Source of the DNA: Variovorax dokdonensis
Lineage (GTDB): Bacteria; Pseudomonadota; Gammaproteobacteria; Burkholderiales; Burkholderiaceae_C
Direction of reading: 5' to 3'
DNA length: 64,000 nt
Assembly (NCBI RefSeq): GCF_030316895.1
Contig: NZ_JASZYV010000003.1
Coordinates: 558,001-622,000, forward strand
Shown here: in pieces, positions 23,109-31,384 of the stretch
Numbering within the stretch: the first letter of the stretch is position 1
How the letters are laid out: every line of letters starts with the position of its first letter
Notes under the pieces: generated by a model
Told to the model about the DNA's origin: nothing
Databases searched by the model: none
The model's input: only the letters and a program-made list of their open reading frames with translations
Program-made: the position numbers and the translations under genes

Positions 23109-24382
23109 AGCGCCGGAACATGCTTTTGGCTGCTCTGGGCACGGCGACCGCATCGGCGCTCGTGCTCCGTCCGTCCGACCGAGGCGCGCCCTACGACGAC
23201 TACTTCCGGGCGCTCAACCTGCAGCTGAAGGAAAGCGGCCCGATGCGACCATGCATGGTGATCGACCTCGACCGGCTGGACTTCAACCTAGACCTTGTCC
23301 TGAAGAGCCTGAAGGAATCCGGCCGGCACTACCGCATCGTCGAGAAATCCCTGCCCTGCGAGGGCCTGATCAACTACGTCATGCAGCGTTCGGGAAGCCA
23401 GCGCCTCATGTCGTTTCACCAGCCCTTTCTCAACAACGACGCGCGTGTATTTCCGGGCAGCGACATCCTTCTGGGCAAGCCCTTGCCGGCCGCGTCGGCG
23501 GCGCTGTTCTACGAGCAGCTCAAGCCACCGTTCGATCCGAAGCGGCAGCTGCAATGGTTGATCGACACGCCTGCGCGCCTATCGCAGTACCTCGAGCTGG
23601 CCCGCGGCATCGGCACGCGGATGCGGATCAACATCGAGATCGACGTGGGCCTGCACCGCGGGGGAGTCGCCAAAGACGCCACCCTGGCATGCATGCTCGA
23701 CCTGATCGAGGACAACCAGGCCCATCTGGAGTTTTCGGGGTTCATGGGCTACGACGCGCATGTGGGCTTTGGCGTGCCGAGCGTGCTCGGCACGCCCGAA
23801 GAATTGCTGGCGCGCGCGATGGCGATCTACCAGTGCCACGTTGACCATGTCCGAAGCCGCTATCCCGCGCTGTGGAACGACAGGCTCACGCTCAACACCG
23901 GCGGAAGCCCGAGCTACAAGCTGCACAAGGCCGAGTCCTTGAGCACCGAGGTCAGCGTGGGCACCGCGCTGCTCAAGCCCACGCACTACGACATCCCCAC
24001 GCTCGCCGACCATGTGCCCGCGGCTTTCATCGCCACGCCGGTGCTCAAGGCCACCGGCCCCGTCAGGCTTCCCGCCCTGGACGAGCGATCGAAGGTATTT
24101 TCGTGGTGGGACGTGAACCAGCGCGAGACGTTCTACATCTACGGCGGCTACTGGCTGGCGGAATACGAATCGCCCAAGGGCCTGCAGACCAACCAACTCC
24201 TTGGCCGCAGCGCCAACCAGGAGAACGTCATGGCATCGCCCTCTGTCGGGCTCATGGTGGACGACCATGTCTTCCTGCGGCCGACCATCACCGAGGGTGT
24301 GCTCCTGCAGTTCGGCGACCTTCTCGCCATCCGCAGGGGAAGAATCGAACACCGCTGGCCGGTGTACGGGCAATCGGGCTGA
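23105..24382 (+). CDS. Exported fold-III PLP enzyme (D-threonine aldolase / DSD1-like)
   Basis: 425 residues; ATG at 23105 overlaps the flavoprotein stop (ATGA). Begins MKRRNMLLAALGTATASAL, a Tat-like export signal that cytoplasmic members lack. The alanine-racemase-type barrel follows: PCMVIDLDRLDFNL, then YRIVEKSLPCEGL, in which Lys is the probable PLP lysine, RINIEIDVGLHRGGV, and a C-terminal domain with a metal-like region (LNTGGSPSYKLHK, late VMASPSVGLMVDDHVFLRPT). Family members cleave or dehydrate D-threonine-type beta-hydroxy amino acids, so this may act on a beta-hydroxy amino compound in the periplasm, together with the oxidase. Confidence 0.85.
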   Translation: MKRRNMLLAALGTATASALVLRPSDRGAPYDDYFRALNLQLKESGPMRPCMVIDLDRLDFNLDLVLKSLKESGRHYRIVEKSLPCEGLINYVMQRSGSQRLMSFHQPFLNNDARVFPGSDILLGKPLPAASAALFYEQLKPPFDPKRQLQWLIDTPARLSQYLELARGIGTRMRINIEIDVGLHRGGVAKDATLACMLDLIEDNQAHLEFSGFMGYDAHVGFGVPSVLGTPEELLARAMAIYQCHVDHVRSRYPALWNDRLTLNTGGSPSYKLHKAESLSTEVSVGTALLKPTHYDIPTLADHVPAAFIATPVLKATGPVRLPALDERSKVFSWWDVNQRETFYIYGGYWLAEYESPKGLQTNQLLGRSANQENVMASPSVGLMVDDHVFLRPTITEGVLLQFGDLLAIRRGRIEHRWPVYGQSG

Positions 24383-24494
24383 AGGCACGCGGAAAACGTA
24401 TCGCCCTGCCGCCCGAAATGGCACCTTGCAGGATGCCGCCACGGGCCTAAACTGTTCCCTCACAAGCCAATCGAAGCGGACCAGAGACAACCGC

Positions 24495-24995
24495 ATGCAG
24501 CTCCCCACGGTCGAACATCTGCAGCAGATGGCGCTCTTCGGCGGCGTCGGCGCGGGCGCGTTGCACCTGCTGCTCGACAACGCCCGCGTCGTCGAGCGTC
24601 AGCCCACCGGCTTCTTCCTGCGTGAAGGCGATACGTCGGGCAGCTTCTACGTGCTGCTCCAGGGACGGGCGGCCGTCTGCCGGCACTGGGGCAACCGCGA
24701 AGTGCAGTTGGGGGTGCTGAGCGCCGGCGATGTGTTCGGCGAGATGGCTCCGCTCGACCTTCGCCCGCGCAGCGCTTCGGTGCAGGCGCTGGAGCCCAGT
24801 CGCGCTGTGGAGATCGGCGCCGACCGCTTGCTGAGCCTGTTCGAAAGCGAACCCCGCGAGTTCGCGATCATCCAGATGAACCTCGCTCGCGAGCTGAGCC
24901 GTCGGCTGCGCCGCATCCATGACCAGTTGTTCGGCTCCACCAGCGAGGAGGAGCGCGACCTGGTCCAGCGCATCCTGCAGCGCGACGTGGACTGA
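24495..24995 (+). CDS. Cyclic nucleotide-binding domain protein without HTH
   Basis: 166 residues, one CRP-like beta-roll: RVVERQPTGFFLREGDTSGSFYVLLQGRAAVC ... LGVLSAGDVFGEMAPLDLRPRSASVQALEPSRAVEIGADRLLSLF, followed by a helical tail. There is no DNA-binding domain, so it likely senses a nucleotide or effector and acts through a partner. It sits 112 bases after the PLP-enzyme gene and has no obvious operon partner. Confidence 0.82.
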   Translation: MQLPTVEHLQQMALFGGVGAGALHLLLDNARVVERQPTGFFLREGDTSGSFYVLLQGRAAVCRHWGNREVQLGVLSAGDVFGEMAPLDLRPRSASVQALEPSRAVEIGADRLLSLFESEPREFAIIQMNLARELSRRLRRIHDQLFGSTSEEERDLVQRILQRDVD

Positions 24996-24999
24996 AGGC

Positions 25000-25254
25000 T
25001 CAGTCGTATTTCTCGATCACCGTGTCGGCGGTGAGTTTTCGGTGGTTCCAGAACATGCCGTGGATGCGCTCGCGCAGACGGTGCAGCGTCTCGGGCGGCA
25101 GGTCGTCGTAGTGGAGCATCACCGAAAGCTGGCTGCCGTCGCCCGGCATCTCCTCGAAGCTGGCAAATGGCGGAAAGCCGTACTTGGCAAGAAATTGCGC
25201 CAGGGTTTCCTCGGAAGTGCCGGGCTCGATGTTGCCCAGGATCAGACAGGTCAT
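25000..25254 (-). CDS. Small RRM-like RNA-binding protein
   Basis: 84 residues. CLILGNIEPGTSEETLAQFLAKYGFPPFASFEEM and LSVMLHYDDLPPETLHRLRERIHGMFWNHRKL follow the beta-alpha-beta pattern of an RNA recognition motif; related small proteins in Burkholderiales are named RNA-binding proteins. Partners unknown. It converges with the cyclic-nucleotide protein, four bases apart. Confidence 0.65.
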   Translation of the reverse strand: MTCLILGNIEPGTSEETLAQFLAKYGFPPFASFEEMPGDGSQLSVMLHYDDLPPETLHRLRERIHGMFWNHRKLTADTVIEKYD

Positions 25255-25333
25255 GCGTGGGTTCTCCGACTAAGCGCCCACTCTCTCATCATGCGGCGCG
25301 CGCTGCAAGCGCGACGCGCCTTGCCCCGCAGTT

Positions 25334-26026
25334 TCAGATGGCCACCAGCTGGCGCACGCCCTGGGCTTCCATGTCCTTGCCCAAACCGCGGGCGAGCACT
25401 TCGCCGCGCTCCATGACGATGTAGTCGTCGGCCAGCTCCTGCGCGAAGTCGTAGTACTGCTCGCACAGAAGAATGGCCATGTCGCCTCGCTGCGCCAGCA
25501 TCTGGATGACGCGGCCGATGTCCTTGATGATCGACGGCTGGATGCCCTCCGTCGGCTCGTCGAGGATGAGCAGCTTGGGCCCGGGCGCCAGCGCTCGCGC
25601 AATCGCCAGTTGCTGCTGCTGGCCGCCCGACAGATCGCCGCCGCGCCGATGCAGCATCTGCTTGAGCACCGGGAACAGCTCGAACAGTTCGGGCGGGATG
25701 GGGGTGCCGGCACTGCGGTAGGCCAAGCCCATACGCAGATTCTCCTCGACCGTCAGCCGCGCGAAGATCTCGCGGCCTTGCGGCACGAAGCCCATGCCGG
25801 CGCGTGCGCGCTCGTAGGGCGTTCGCTTCTGCACCGGCTGGCCGTCGAACTCGATGCTGCCGCTCTTGATGGGCACCAGGCCCATGATCGACTTGAGCAG
25901 CGTGGTCTTGCCCACGCCGTTGCGGCCCAGCAGCACGGTCACCCTGCCCGCCTGCGCCGTCAGGCTCACGTCCCGAAGGATGTGCGAACCGCCGTAGTAC
26001 TGGTGGATGTTCTTGACTTCAAGCAT
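25334..26026 (-). CDS. urtE: Urea ABC transporter ATPase UrtE
   Basis: 230 residues, branched-chain-amino-acid-type (LivF-like) ATPase: Walker A GRNGVGKTTLLKSIMG, signature LSGGQQQQLAIARAL, Walker B LLILDEPTEGIQPSII. As last gene of urtABCDE it powers uptake of urea. The start lies 6 bases after the urtD stop. Confidence 0.93.
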   Translation of the reverse strand: MLEVKNIHQYYGGSHILRDVSLTAQAGRVTVLLGRNGVGKTTLLKSIMGLVPIKSGSIEFDGQPVQKRTPYERARAGMGFVPQGREIFARLTVEENLRMGLAYRSAGTPIPPELFELFPVLKQMLHRRGGDLSGGQQQQLAIARALAPGPKLLILDEPTEGIQPSIIKDIGRVIQMLAQRGDMAILLCEQYYDFAQELADDYIVMERGEVLARGLGKDMEAQGVRQLVAI

Positions 26027-26032
26027 CGGTCT

Positions 26033-26908
26033 TCAGCGCCCCAGATAAACCTCGATCACACGCTCGTCGGCCTGCACCTCGTCCAGCGTGCCCTGTGCCA
26101 GCACCGAGCCGTCGCACAGCACCGTCACGATCTCGGATATGGTCTTGATGAAGCTCATGTCGTGCTCCACCACCATGAGCGAATGCTGGCCCTTGAGCCT
26201 GAGGAAGAGTTCGGCCGTGCGTTCGGTCTCTTCGTCCGTCATGCCGGCCACGGGCTCGTCGAGCAACAGCAGCTTCGGGTCCTGCATGAGCAGCATGCCG
26301 ATCTCCAGCCACTGCTTTTGTCCATGGCTGAGATTGCCCGACATGCGCGACACGCTGGCCGACAGGTGGATGGTTTCCAGCACCTCGGCCAGGCGGTCGC
26401 TCTGCGCCGAGTCGAGCTTGAACATCATCGACGACTTCACGCCCTTGTCGGTCTTGAGTGCGAGTTCGAGGTTCTCGAACACGGTCAGCTGCTCGAACAC
26501 CGTGGGCTTCTGGAACTTGCGGCCGATGCCCAGCTGGGCGATCTCCGATTCCTTGTGGCGCAACAGGTCGATGGTGCTGCCGAAGTACACGGTGCCTTCG
26601 TCGGGCCGCGTCTTTCCGGTGATGATGTCCATCATCGTGGTCTTGCCCGCGCCGTTGGGCCCGATGATGCAGCGCAACTCGCCCGGCGCAATGTCCAGGC
26701 TGAGCTTGTTGATCGCCTTGAAGCCGTCGAAGCTCACGCTCACGTCTTCGAGGTAGAGGATGCGGCCATGCGTCACGTCCACTTCGCCGGCCGTGACCGG
26801 TCGGGCGAAGCCGGCCTTGCGGCCACCGGACTCGGTCTGCGGCTCGATCGGCAGGTGCTTGTAGTGGGCGATGCGCTCGGCACCGGCTTCCATCTGGTCG
26901 GGGGTCAT
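26033..26908 (-). CDS. urtD: Urea ABC transporter ATPase UrtD
   Basis: 291 residues, LivG-like ATPase: about 45 leading residues, then ILYLEDVSVSFDGFKAINKLSLDI, Walker A GPNGAGKTTMMDIITG, signature LSHGQKQWLEIGMLL and Walker B LLLLDEPVAGMTDEE. Pairs with UrtE in the nucleotide-binding dimer. ATG at 26908 overlaps the urtC stop (ATGA). Confidence 0.95.
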   Translation of the reverse strand: MTPDQMEAGAERIAHYKHLPIEPQTESGGRKAGFARPVTAGEVDVTHGRILYLEDVSVSFDGFKAINKLSLDIAPGELRCIIGPNGAGKTTMMDIITGKTRPDEGTVYFGSTIDLLRHKESEIAQLGIGRKFQKPTVFEQLTVFENLELALKTDKGVKSSMMFKLDSAQSDRLAEVLETIHLSASVSRMSGNLSHGQKQWLEIGMLLMQDPKLLLLDEPVAGMTDEETERTAELFLRLKGQHSLMVVEHDMSFIKTISEIVTVLCDGSVLAQGTLDEVQADERVIEVYLGR

Positions 26909-28170
26909 GCCCGTGCTCCCTTCGGATCTGTGGACAGCGGCGCCAGCACCTCGGACTCCATGCCCTCTTCCGCCGCGGTCGAGCGGCGCGCCGAGGCGGC
27001 CGCGCCTTCGCCGGCGGCGGCGACGGGCGTGAAGCCCGAACTGTCGGTGCCCGGCGCCGGGGCCTCCTTGGCGCCGCGCTTGAAGATGCGGCGGGCCAGG
27101 CCCACCACGCCATCGGGCAGGAACAGCGTCACCGCGATGAAGAGCGCGCCCAGGAAGTAGAGCCAGAACTCCGGATACGCGACCGTGAGCCAGCTCTTGG
27201 CGCCATTGACGATGAAGGCCCCCACGATCGGCCCGACCAGCGTGGCACGCCCGCCCACGGCCGTCCAGATGGCGATCTCGATCGAAGCGGCCGCACTCAT
27301 CTCGCTCGGGTTGATGATGCCCACCTGCGGCACGTACAGCGCCCCGGCCACGCCGCACATCATGGCCGAGATGACCCAGATGGTGAGCTTGTAGGGCAGC
27401 GGGTTGTAGCCGGAGAACATGACGCGCGACTCGGCATCGCGAATGGCCTGCAGCACGCGCCCGAACTTGCTGCGCACCAGCCAGCGCGAGAAGAGGAAAA
27501 AGGCCAGCAGCACCGAACCGGTGATGACGAACAGCGTCATGCGCATGCCTTGCGTGGCGATGGGAACGCCCAGGATGCGCTTGAAATCGGTAAAGCCGTT
27601 GTTGCCGCCGAAGCCCGTCTCGTTGCGGAAGAACAGCAGCATCGCCGCGAAGGTCAGTGCCTGCGTGATGATCGAGAAGTACACGCCCTTGATGCGCGAG
27701 CGGAAGGCGAAGAAGCCGAACACGAAGGCCAGCAGGCCCGGCACCAGCAGCACCAGCAGCATCTGCAGAACGAAGGAATCGCTGGCCAGCCAGTGCCAGG
27801 GCAGTTCCTTCCAGTCGAGGAACACCATGAAGTCCGGCAGGTCGCTCTTGTAGTTGCCGTCGCGGCCGATCTGGCGCATGAGGTACATGCCCATCATGTA
27901 GCCGCCCAGCGCGAAGAACAGGCCATGCCCGAGCGAAAGGATGCCGGTGTAGCCCCAGATCAGGTCCATCGCCAGCGCACAGATGGCGTAGCACATGATC
28001 TTGCCGACGAGCGCCACCATGTAGTCGCTCATGTAGAGCGCGCTGTCCGGCGACACCCAGAGGTTGAGTGCGGGTGCCACTGCGCACACCGCGATCAGCG
28101 CCACGAAGAACGCGGTCCAGCCCGTGCCGGTGAGCAGCGGACCCTTGGAAGGAAGTTGAATCTTGGCCAT
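26905..28170 (-). CDS. urtC: Urea ABC transporter permease UrtC
   Basis: 421 residues, LivM-like permease with about ten membrane helices; GYTGILSLGHGLFFALGGYMMGMYLMRQ and the AGRGGLTF-region analogue NNGFTDFKRILGVP are characteristic of UrtC. The extra ~60-residue C-terminal tail (Ala/Ser-rich, PVAAAGEGAAASARRSTAAEEG) is not part of the permease fold and may be a taxon-specific extension. The ATG at 28170 lies 8 bases after the urtB stop. Confidence 0.94.
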   Translation of the reverse strand: MAKIQLPSKGPLLTGTGWTAFFVALIAVCAVAPALNLWVSPDSALYMSDYMVALVGKIMCYAICALAMDLIWGYTGILSLGHGLFFALGGYMMGMYLMRQIGRDGNYKSDLPDFMVFLDWKELPWHWLASDSFVLQMLLVLLVPGLLAFVFGFFAFRSRIKGVYFSIITQALTFAAMLLFFRNETGFGGNNGFTDFKRILGVPIATQGMRMTLFVITGSVLLAFFLFSRWLVRSKFGRVLQAIRDAESRVMFSGYNPLPYKLTIWVISAMMCGVAGALYVPQVGIINPSEMSAAASIEIAIWTAVGGRATLVGPIVGAFIVNGAKSWLTVAYPEFWLYFLGALFIAVTLFLPDGVVGLARRIFKRGAKEAPAPGTDSSGFTPVAAAGEGAAASARRSTAAEEGMESEVLAPLSTDPKGARA

Positions 28171-28178
28171 GGAGTGAC

Positions 28179-29768
28179 TCACGCTTCGGCGCTGCGGCCC
28201 TTGACTGCAAAGATGCCCTGGGGCCGCTTCTGGATGAAGACGATGAGGAAGACCAGCACCGCGATCTTGGCCAGCACCGCGCCAGCCCAGCCCTCGATGA
28301 ACTTGTTGAGAATGCCCAGCCCCAGCGCCGCGTAGACGGTGCCAGCGAGCTGCCCCACGCCGCCCATCACGACCACCATGAAGGAATCGACGATGTAGCT
28401 CTGGCCCAGGTCGGGTCCGACGTTGCCGATCTGCGAAAGCGCGCAGCCGGCCAGTCCGGCGATGCCCGAACCCAGCGCGAAGGCATAGGTGTCGATGCGC
28501 GCGGTGTTCACGCCCATGCAGGACGCGATCGGCCGGTTCTGCGTCACACCGCGCACGAACAAGCCCAGCCGCGTGCGGCCGATCAGCCAGCCCATGGCCA
28601 GCAGTACCAGCACAGCGAAGATGACGATGCAGATGCGGTTCCACGGAAGCGTGAGGTTGTTCATCAACTGCACGCCGCCGCTCATCCACGAAGGATTCTC
28701 CACGCCCACGTTCTGCGCGCCGAAGAAGCTGCGCACCAGTTGCTGCAACACCAGGCTGATGCCCCAGGTGGCCAGCAAGGTCTCGAGCGGACGGCCGTAG
28801 AGGAAGCGGATGACGCCGCGCTCCAGGATGGCGCCCACCAGTGCCGAGGCGCAGAAGGCCACCGGGATCGCCGCCACCAGGTAGAAGCTGAACCAGGCTT
28901 CGGGCAGGTAGCTGCGGAACACGCCCTGCATGACATAGGTCGCATAGGCGCCGATCATCATCAGCTCCCCATGCGCCATGTTGATCACGCCCATCAGGCC
29001 GTAGGTGATCGCCAGCCCCAGCGCCGCCAGCAGCAGCACCGAGCCCAGGCTGACGCCGCTGAAGATGGCGGCCAGCCGCTCGCCCCAGACCAGCGATGCG
29101 TCGATGTCGGCGATGGCGGTCTTCAGCGCCGCCTTGACCTGCGGGTCATCCTCCGTCGACAGGCGCTCGTTGAGCAGCAGCTTGGTGTCGGGGCTCTTGC
29201 TTTCTGCCAGCAGCTTGGCCGCCTGCAGCCGGCGCGACTTGTCCTGGCTGCTGATGAGCGATGCGGCGCGCGCCATCTCGAGCTTGGCCTTCACGGCGTC
29301 GCTCTTCTCGGCGGCCAGCGCCTTCTCGACCAGCGCCAGGCGCGATTCGTCCGGATCCTTGAACAAGGCATCCGCCGCTTCGGCGCGCACCTTCTCGTCC
29401 GGACTGGTCAGGCGCAGCGCGGCCTGGGCCGCGTCGAGCGCGCTGCGCATGTAGTTGTTGTTGACGACGTCTTCCGCCGTCTCGGGCACCGTCACCTCGG
29501 CGCCCGTCACCGGGTCATAGCCCTTGTCGTCCTTGATGATGAAGACCTTGTCCTCGGTGAACTTCACCGAGTCGTCGGCCAGTGCCTGGATGAAGGCCTG
29601 CGTTTTTGCGTCGGCGTCCAGCACCGCCTGGTTCAGCGCCTGCACGCGCGATTCGGAATCCCCACTGGCGATGGCCAGCGCCTGCTGCGACGTGAGCGCC
29701 TGCGCTTGGCCCACCAAGGCCCAGAGCACCGCCACCCCCATCACCCGCCAAAGTCGCCCCAGCAACAT
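28179..29768 (-). CDS. urtB: Urea ABC transporter permease UrtB with periplasmic N-domain
   Basis: 529 residues; an N-terminal signal-like helix then a helical soluble domain to about residue 230 (VWALLG..., ASGDSESRVQALNQAVLDADAKTQAFIQALADDSVKF), then the LivH-like permease (LGLAITYGLMGVINMAHGELMMIGAYATYVMQ). Long N-domains are normal for proteobacterial UrtB. ATG at 29768 has GGAAGGG six bases upstream. Separated from urtA by a 216-base spacer holding repeats. Confidence 0.94.
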   Translation of the reverse strand: MLLGRLWRVMGVAVLWALVGQAQALTSQQALAIASGDSESRVQALNQAVLDADAKTQAFIQALADDSVKFTEDKVFIIKDDKGYDPVTGAEVTVPETAEDVVNNNYMRSALDAAQAALRLTSPDEKVRAEAADALFKDPDESRLALVEKALAAEKSDAVKAKLEMARAASLISSQDKSRRLQAAKLLAESKSPDTKLLLNERLSTEDDPQVKAALKTAIADIDASLVWGERLAAIFSGVSLGSVLLLAALGLAITYGLMGVINMAHGELMMIGAYATYVMQGVFRSYLPEAWFSFYLVAAIPVAFCASALVGAILERGVIRFLYGRPLETLLATWGISLVLQQLVRSFFGAQNVGVENPSWMSGGVQLMNNLTLPWNRICIVIFAVLVLLAMGWLIGRTRLGLFVRGVTQNRPIASCMGVNTARIDTYAFALGSGIAGLAGCALSQIGNVGPDLGQSYIVDSFMVVVMGGVGQLAGTVYAALGLGILNKFIEGWAGAVLAKIAVLVFLIVFIQKRPQGIFAVKGRSAEA

Positions 29769-29865
29769 CGTCAACCCTTCCAAGAACCTGGCACAAAACA
29801 CCAATGAGCCATCAACCTAAAAACAAGGGGAGCCCCAGCTCCCCCAAAACACCCCGAAGCCACAC

Positions 29866-29984
29866 CCCCAGGTGAGCGCAGCGAAACCTCGTTCGGGGCC
29901 GCCGCGGAACCGGCTTCGCCGGGGCCGCAGGCGGCACCCCTTGAGGTCAAGGCGGACCTGCGAAGCAGGCCAGCCTGGGGGGTC
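29866..29984. repeat. REP-like palindromic intergenic repeat between urtA and urtB
   Basis: A GC-rich block just after the urtA stop carries short perfect hairpins, CCGGC-TTC-GCCGG at 29910-29922 and CCTGC-GAA-GCAGG at 29957-29969, within GCCGCCGCGG and GGCGGCACCCC. Such mosaics are common between genes in Comamonadaceae and may stabilise or attenuate the urtA message, giving more binding protein than permease. Confidence 0.6.
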
Positions 29985-31256
29985 CTACATCTTCGTCTTG
30001 CCGTCCGGCTCGTCCTTCTTCTTGTCGTTGCCTTCGATGAACGGGCTCCACGGTTGTGCCCTGACCGGCGCCGGGGTCTTCCACACGACGCTGAACTGGC
30101 CGTCGGCCTTCACTTCACCGATGAACACCGGCTTGTGCAGGTGGTGGTTCTTCTCGTCCATCTTCACGGTGAAACCATCGGGGGCCTTGAAGGTCTGGCC
30201 GGCCATGGCGGCGATGACCTTGTCGGTGTCCGTGCTCTTGGCCTTCTCGACCGCCTGCTTCCACATGTGCATGCCGATGTAGGTGGCTTCCATCGGATCG
30301 TTGGTGAGCGGCTTGTCGGCCTGGCCGGGCAACTTCTTGGCCTTGGCGTAGTCGCTCCACTGCTTGATCCAGGCAGCGTTGGTCGGGTTCTTGATGGACA
30401 TGAAGTAGTTCCATGCAGCAAGGTGGCCCACCAGCGGCTTGGTATCCACGCCGCGCAGTTCTTCCTCACCCACCGAGAAGGCGACGACCGGCACGTCCTT
30501 GGCCTTCAGGCCCGCATTGCCCAGTTCCTTGTAGAAGGGCACGTTGGAGTCGCCGTTGATCGTCGAGATCACCGCCGTCTTGCCACCCTGGCTGAACTTC
30601 TTGATGTCGGCCACGATGGTCTGGTAGTCGCTGTGGCCGAATGGGGTGTACTTCTCGTCGATGTCCGAATCCTTCACGCCCTTGCTCTTGAGGAAGGCGC
30701 GCAGGATCTTGTTGGTGGTGCGCGGGTACACGTAGTCGGTGCCCAGCAGCACGAAGCGCTTGGCGCCGCCGCCTTCCTTGCTCATCAGGTATTCCACGGC
30801 GGGAATGGCCTGCTGGTTGGGCGCGGCACCGGTGTAGAACACGTTCTTGGAAAGCTCCTCGCCCTCGTACTGCACGGGGTAGAACAGCAGGCCGTTCATC
30901 TCTTCGACCACCGGCAGCACCGACTTGCGCGACACGCTGGTCCAGCAGCCGAAGATCACCGCCACCTTGTCCTGGCCGAGCAGCTGCTTGGTCTTCTCTG
31001 CGAACAGCGGCCAGTTCGAGGCGGGGTCGACCACCACCGGCTCGAGCTTCTTGCCCATCACGCCACCCTTGGCGTTGATCTCCTCGATGGTCATCAGCGC
31101 CATGTCCTTGAGCGCCGTTTCCGAGATGGCCATCGTGCCCGACAGCGAATGCAGGATGCCGACCTTGATGGTGTCGGCGGCATGGGCGCTGATGCCCACG
31201 GACGCGAGCGCGACCGCGGCGGTGAGCGCCTTGAGGGTGAAACGACGTTGTTGCAT
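29985..31256 (-). CDS. urtA: Urea ABC transporter substrate-binding protein UrtA
   Basis: 423 residues with signal peptide (FTLKALTAAVALASVGISAHAADT). DTIKVGILHSLSGTMAISETALKDMALMTIEEINAKGGVMGKKLEPVVVDPASNWPLFAEKTKQLL and CWTSVSRKSVLPVVEEMNGLLFYPVQYEGEE are hallmark segments of UrtA/AmiC-like binders. It captures urea in the periplasm. AGAAGGA precedes the ATG by four bases. First gene of the operon. Confidence 0.96.
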   Translation of the reverse strand: MQQRRFTLKALTAAVALASVGISAHAADTIKVGILHSLSGTMAISETALKDMALMTIEEINAKGGVMGKKLEPVVVDPASNWPLFAEKTKQLLGQDKVAVIFGCWTSVSRKSVLPVVEEMNGLLFYPVQYEGEELSKNVFYTGAAPNQQAIPAVEYLMSKEGGGAKRFVLLGTDYVYPRTTNKILRAFLKSKGVKDSDIDEKYTPFGHSDYQTIVADIKKFSQGGKTAVISTINGDSNVPFYKELGNAGLKAKDVPVVAFSVGEEELRGVDTKPLVGHLAAWNYFMSIKNPTNAAWIKQWSDYAKAKKLPGQADKPLTNDPMEATYIGMHMWKQAVEKAKSTDTDKVIAAMAGQTFKAPDGFTVKMDEKNHHLHKPVFIGEVKADGQFSVVWKTPAPVRAQPWSPFIEGNDKKKDEPDGKTKM

Positions 31257-31323
31257 GAGTCCTTCTCCGTGGTTGTGAACAAACGATGCGATGGGAAGGA
31301 GTCTGCGCAGCAGCGCCCGAGCT

Positions 31324-31338
31324 GCAAATACGCCCCCT
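31324..31338 (-). promoter_or_regulatory. Weak sigma-54-like -24/-12 element upstream of urtA
   Basis: On the minus strand GG and GC of AGGGGGCGTATTTGC lie 10 bases apart, ~70 bases before the urtA start. Nitrogen-scavenging operons are often NtrC/sigma-54 driven, so this is plausible, but only the invariant GG/GC and TTGC fit well. Confidence 0.3.
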
Positions 31339-31344
31339 GGCGTA
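31329..31344. promoter_or_regulatory. Perfect palindrome TACGCC-N4-GGCGTA upstream of urtA
   Basis: Twelve paired bases around CCCT in the short gap before urtA, suitable for a dimeric regulator of urea uptake. It partly overlaps the sigma-54-like element. The binding protein is not known. Confidence 0.5.
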
Positions 31345-31384
31345 CAGGCTTGGTGCATGGGCGCATCGACGCCCGGCGGCGCAG

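Noticed and set aside
29866..29984. Small RNA or CRISPR-like repeat array in urtA-urtB spacer
   Set aside because: Hairpins differ in sequence and spacing and show no regular spacer pattern; treated as REP-like repeat only.
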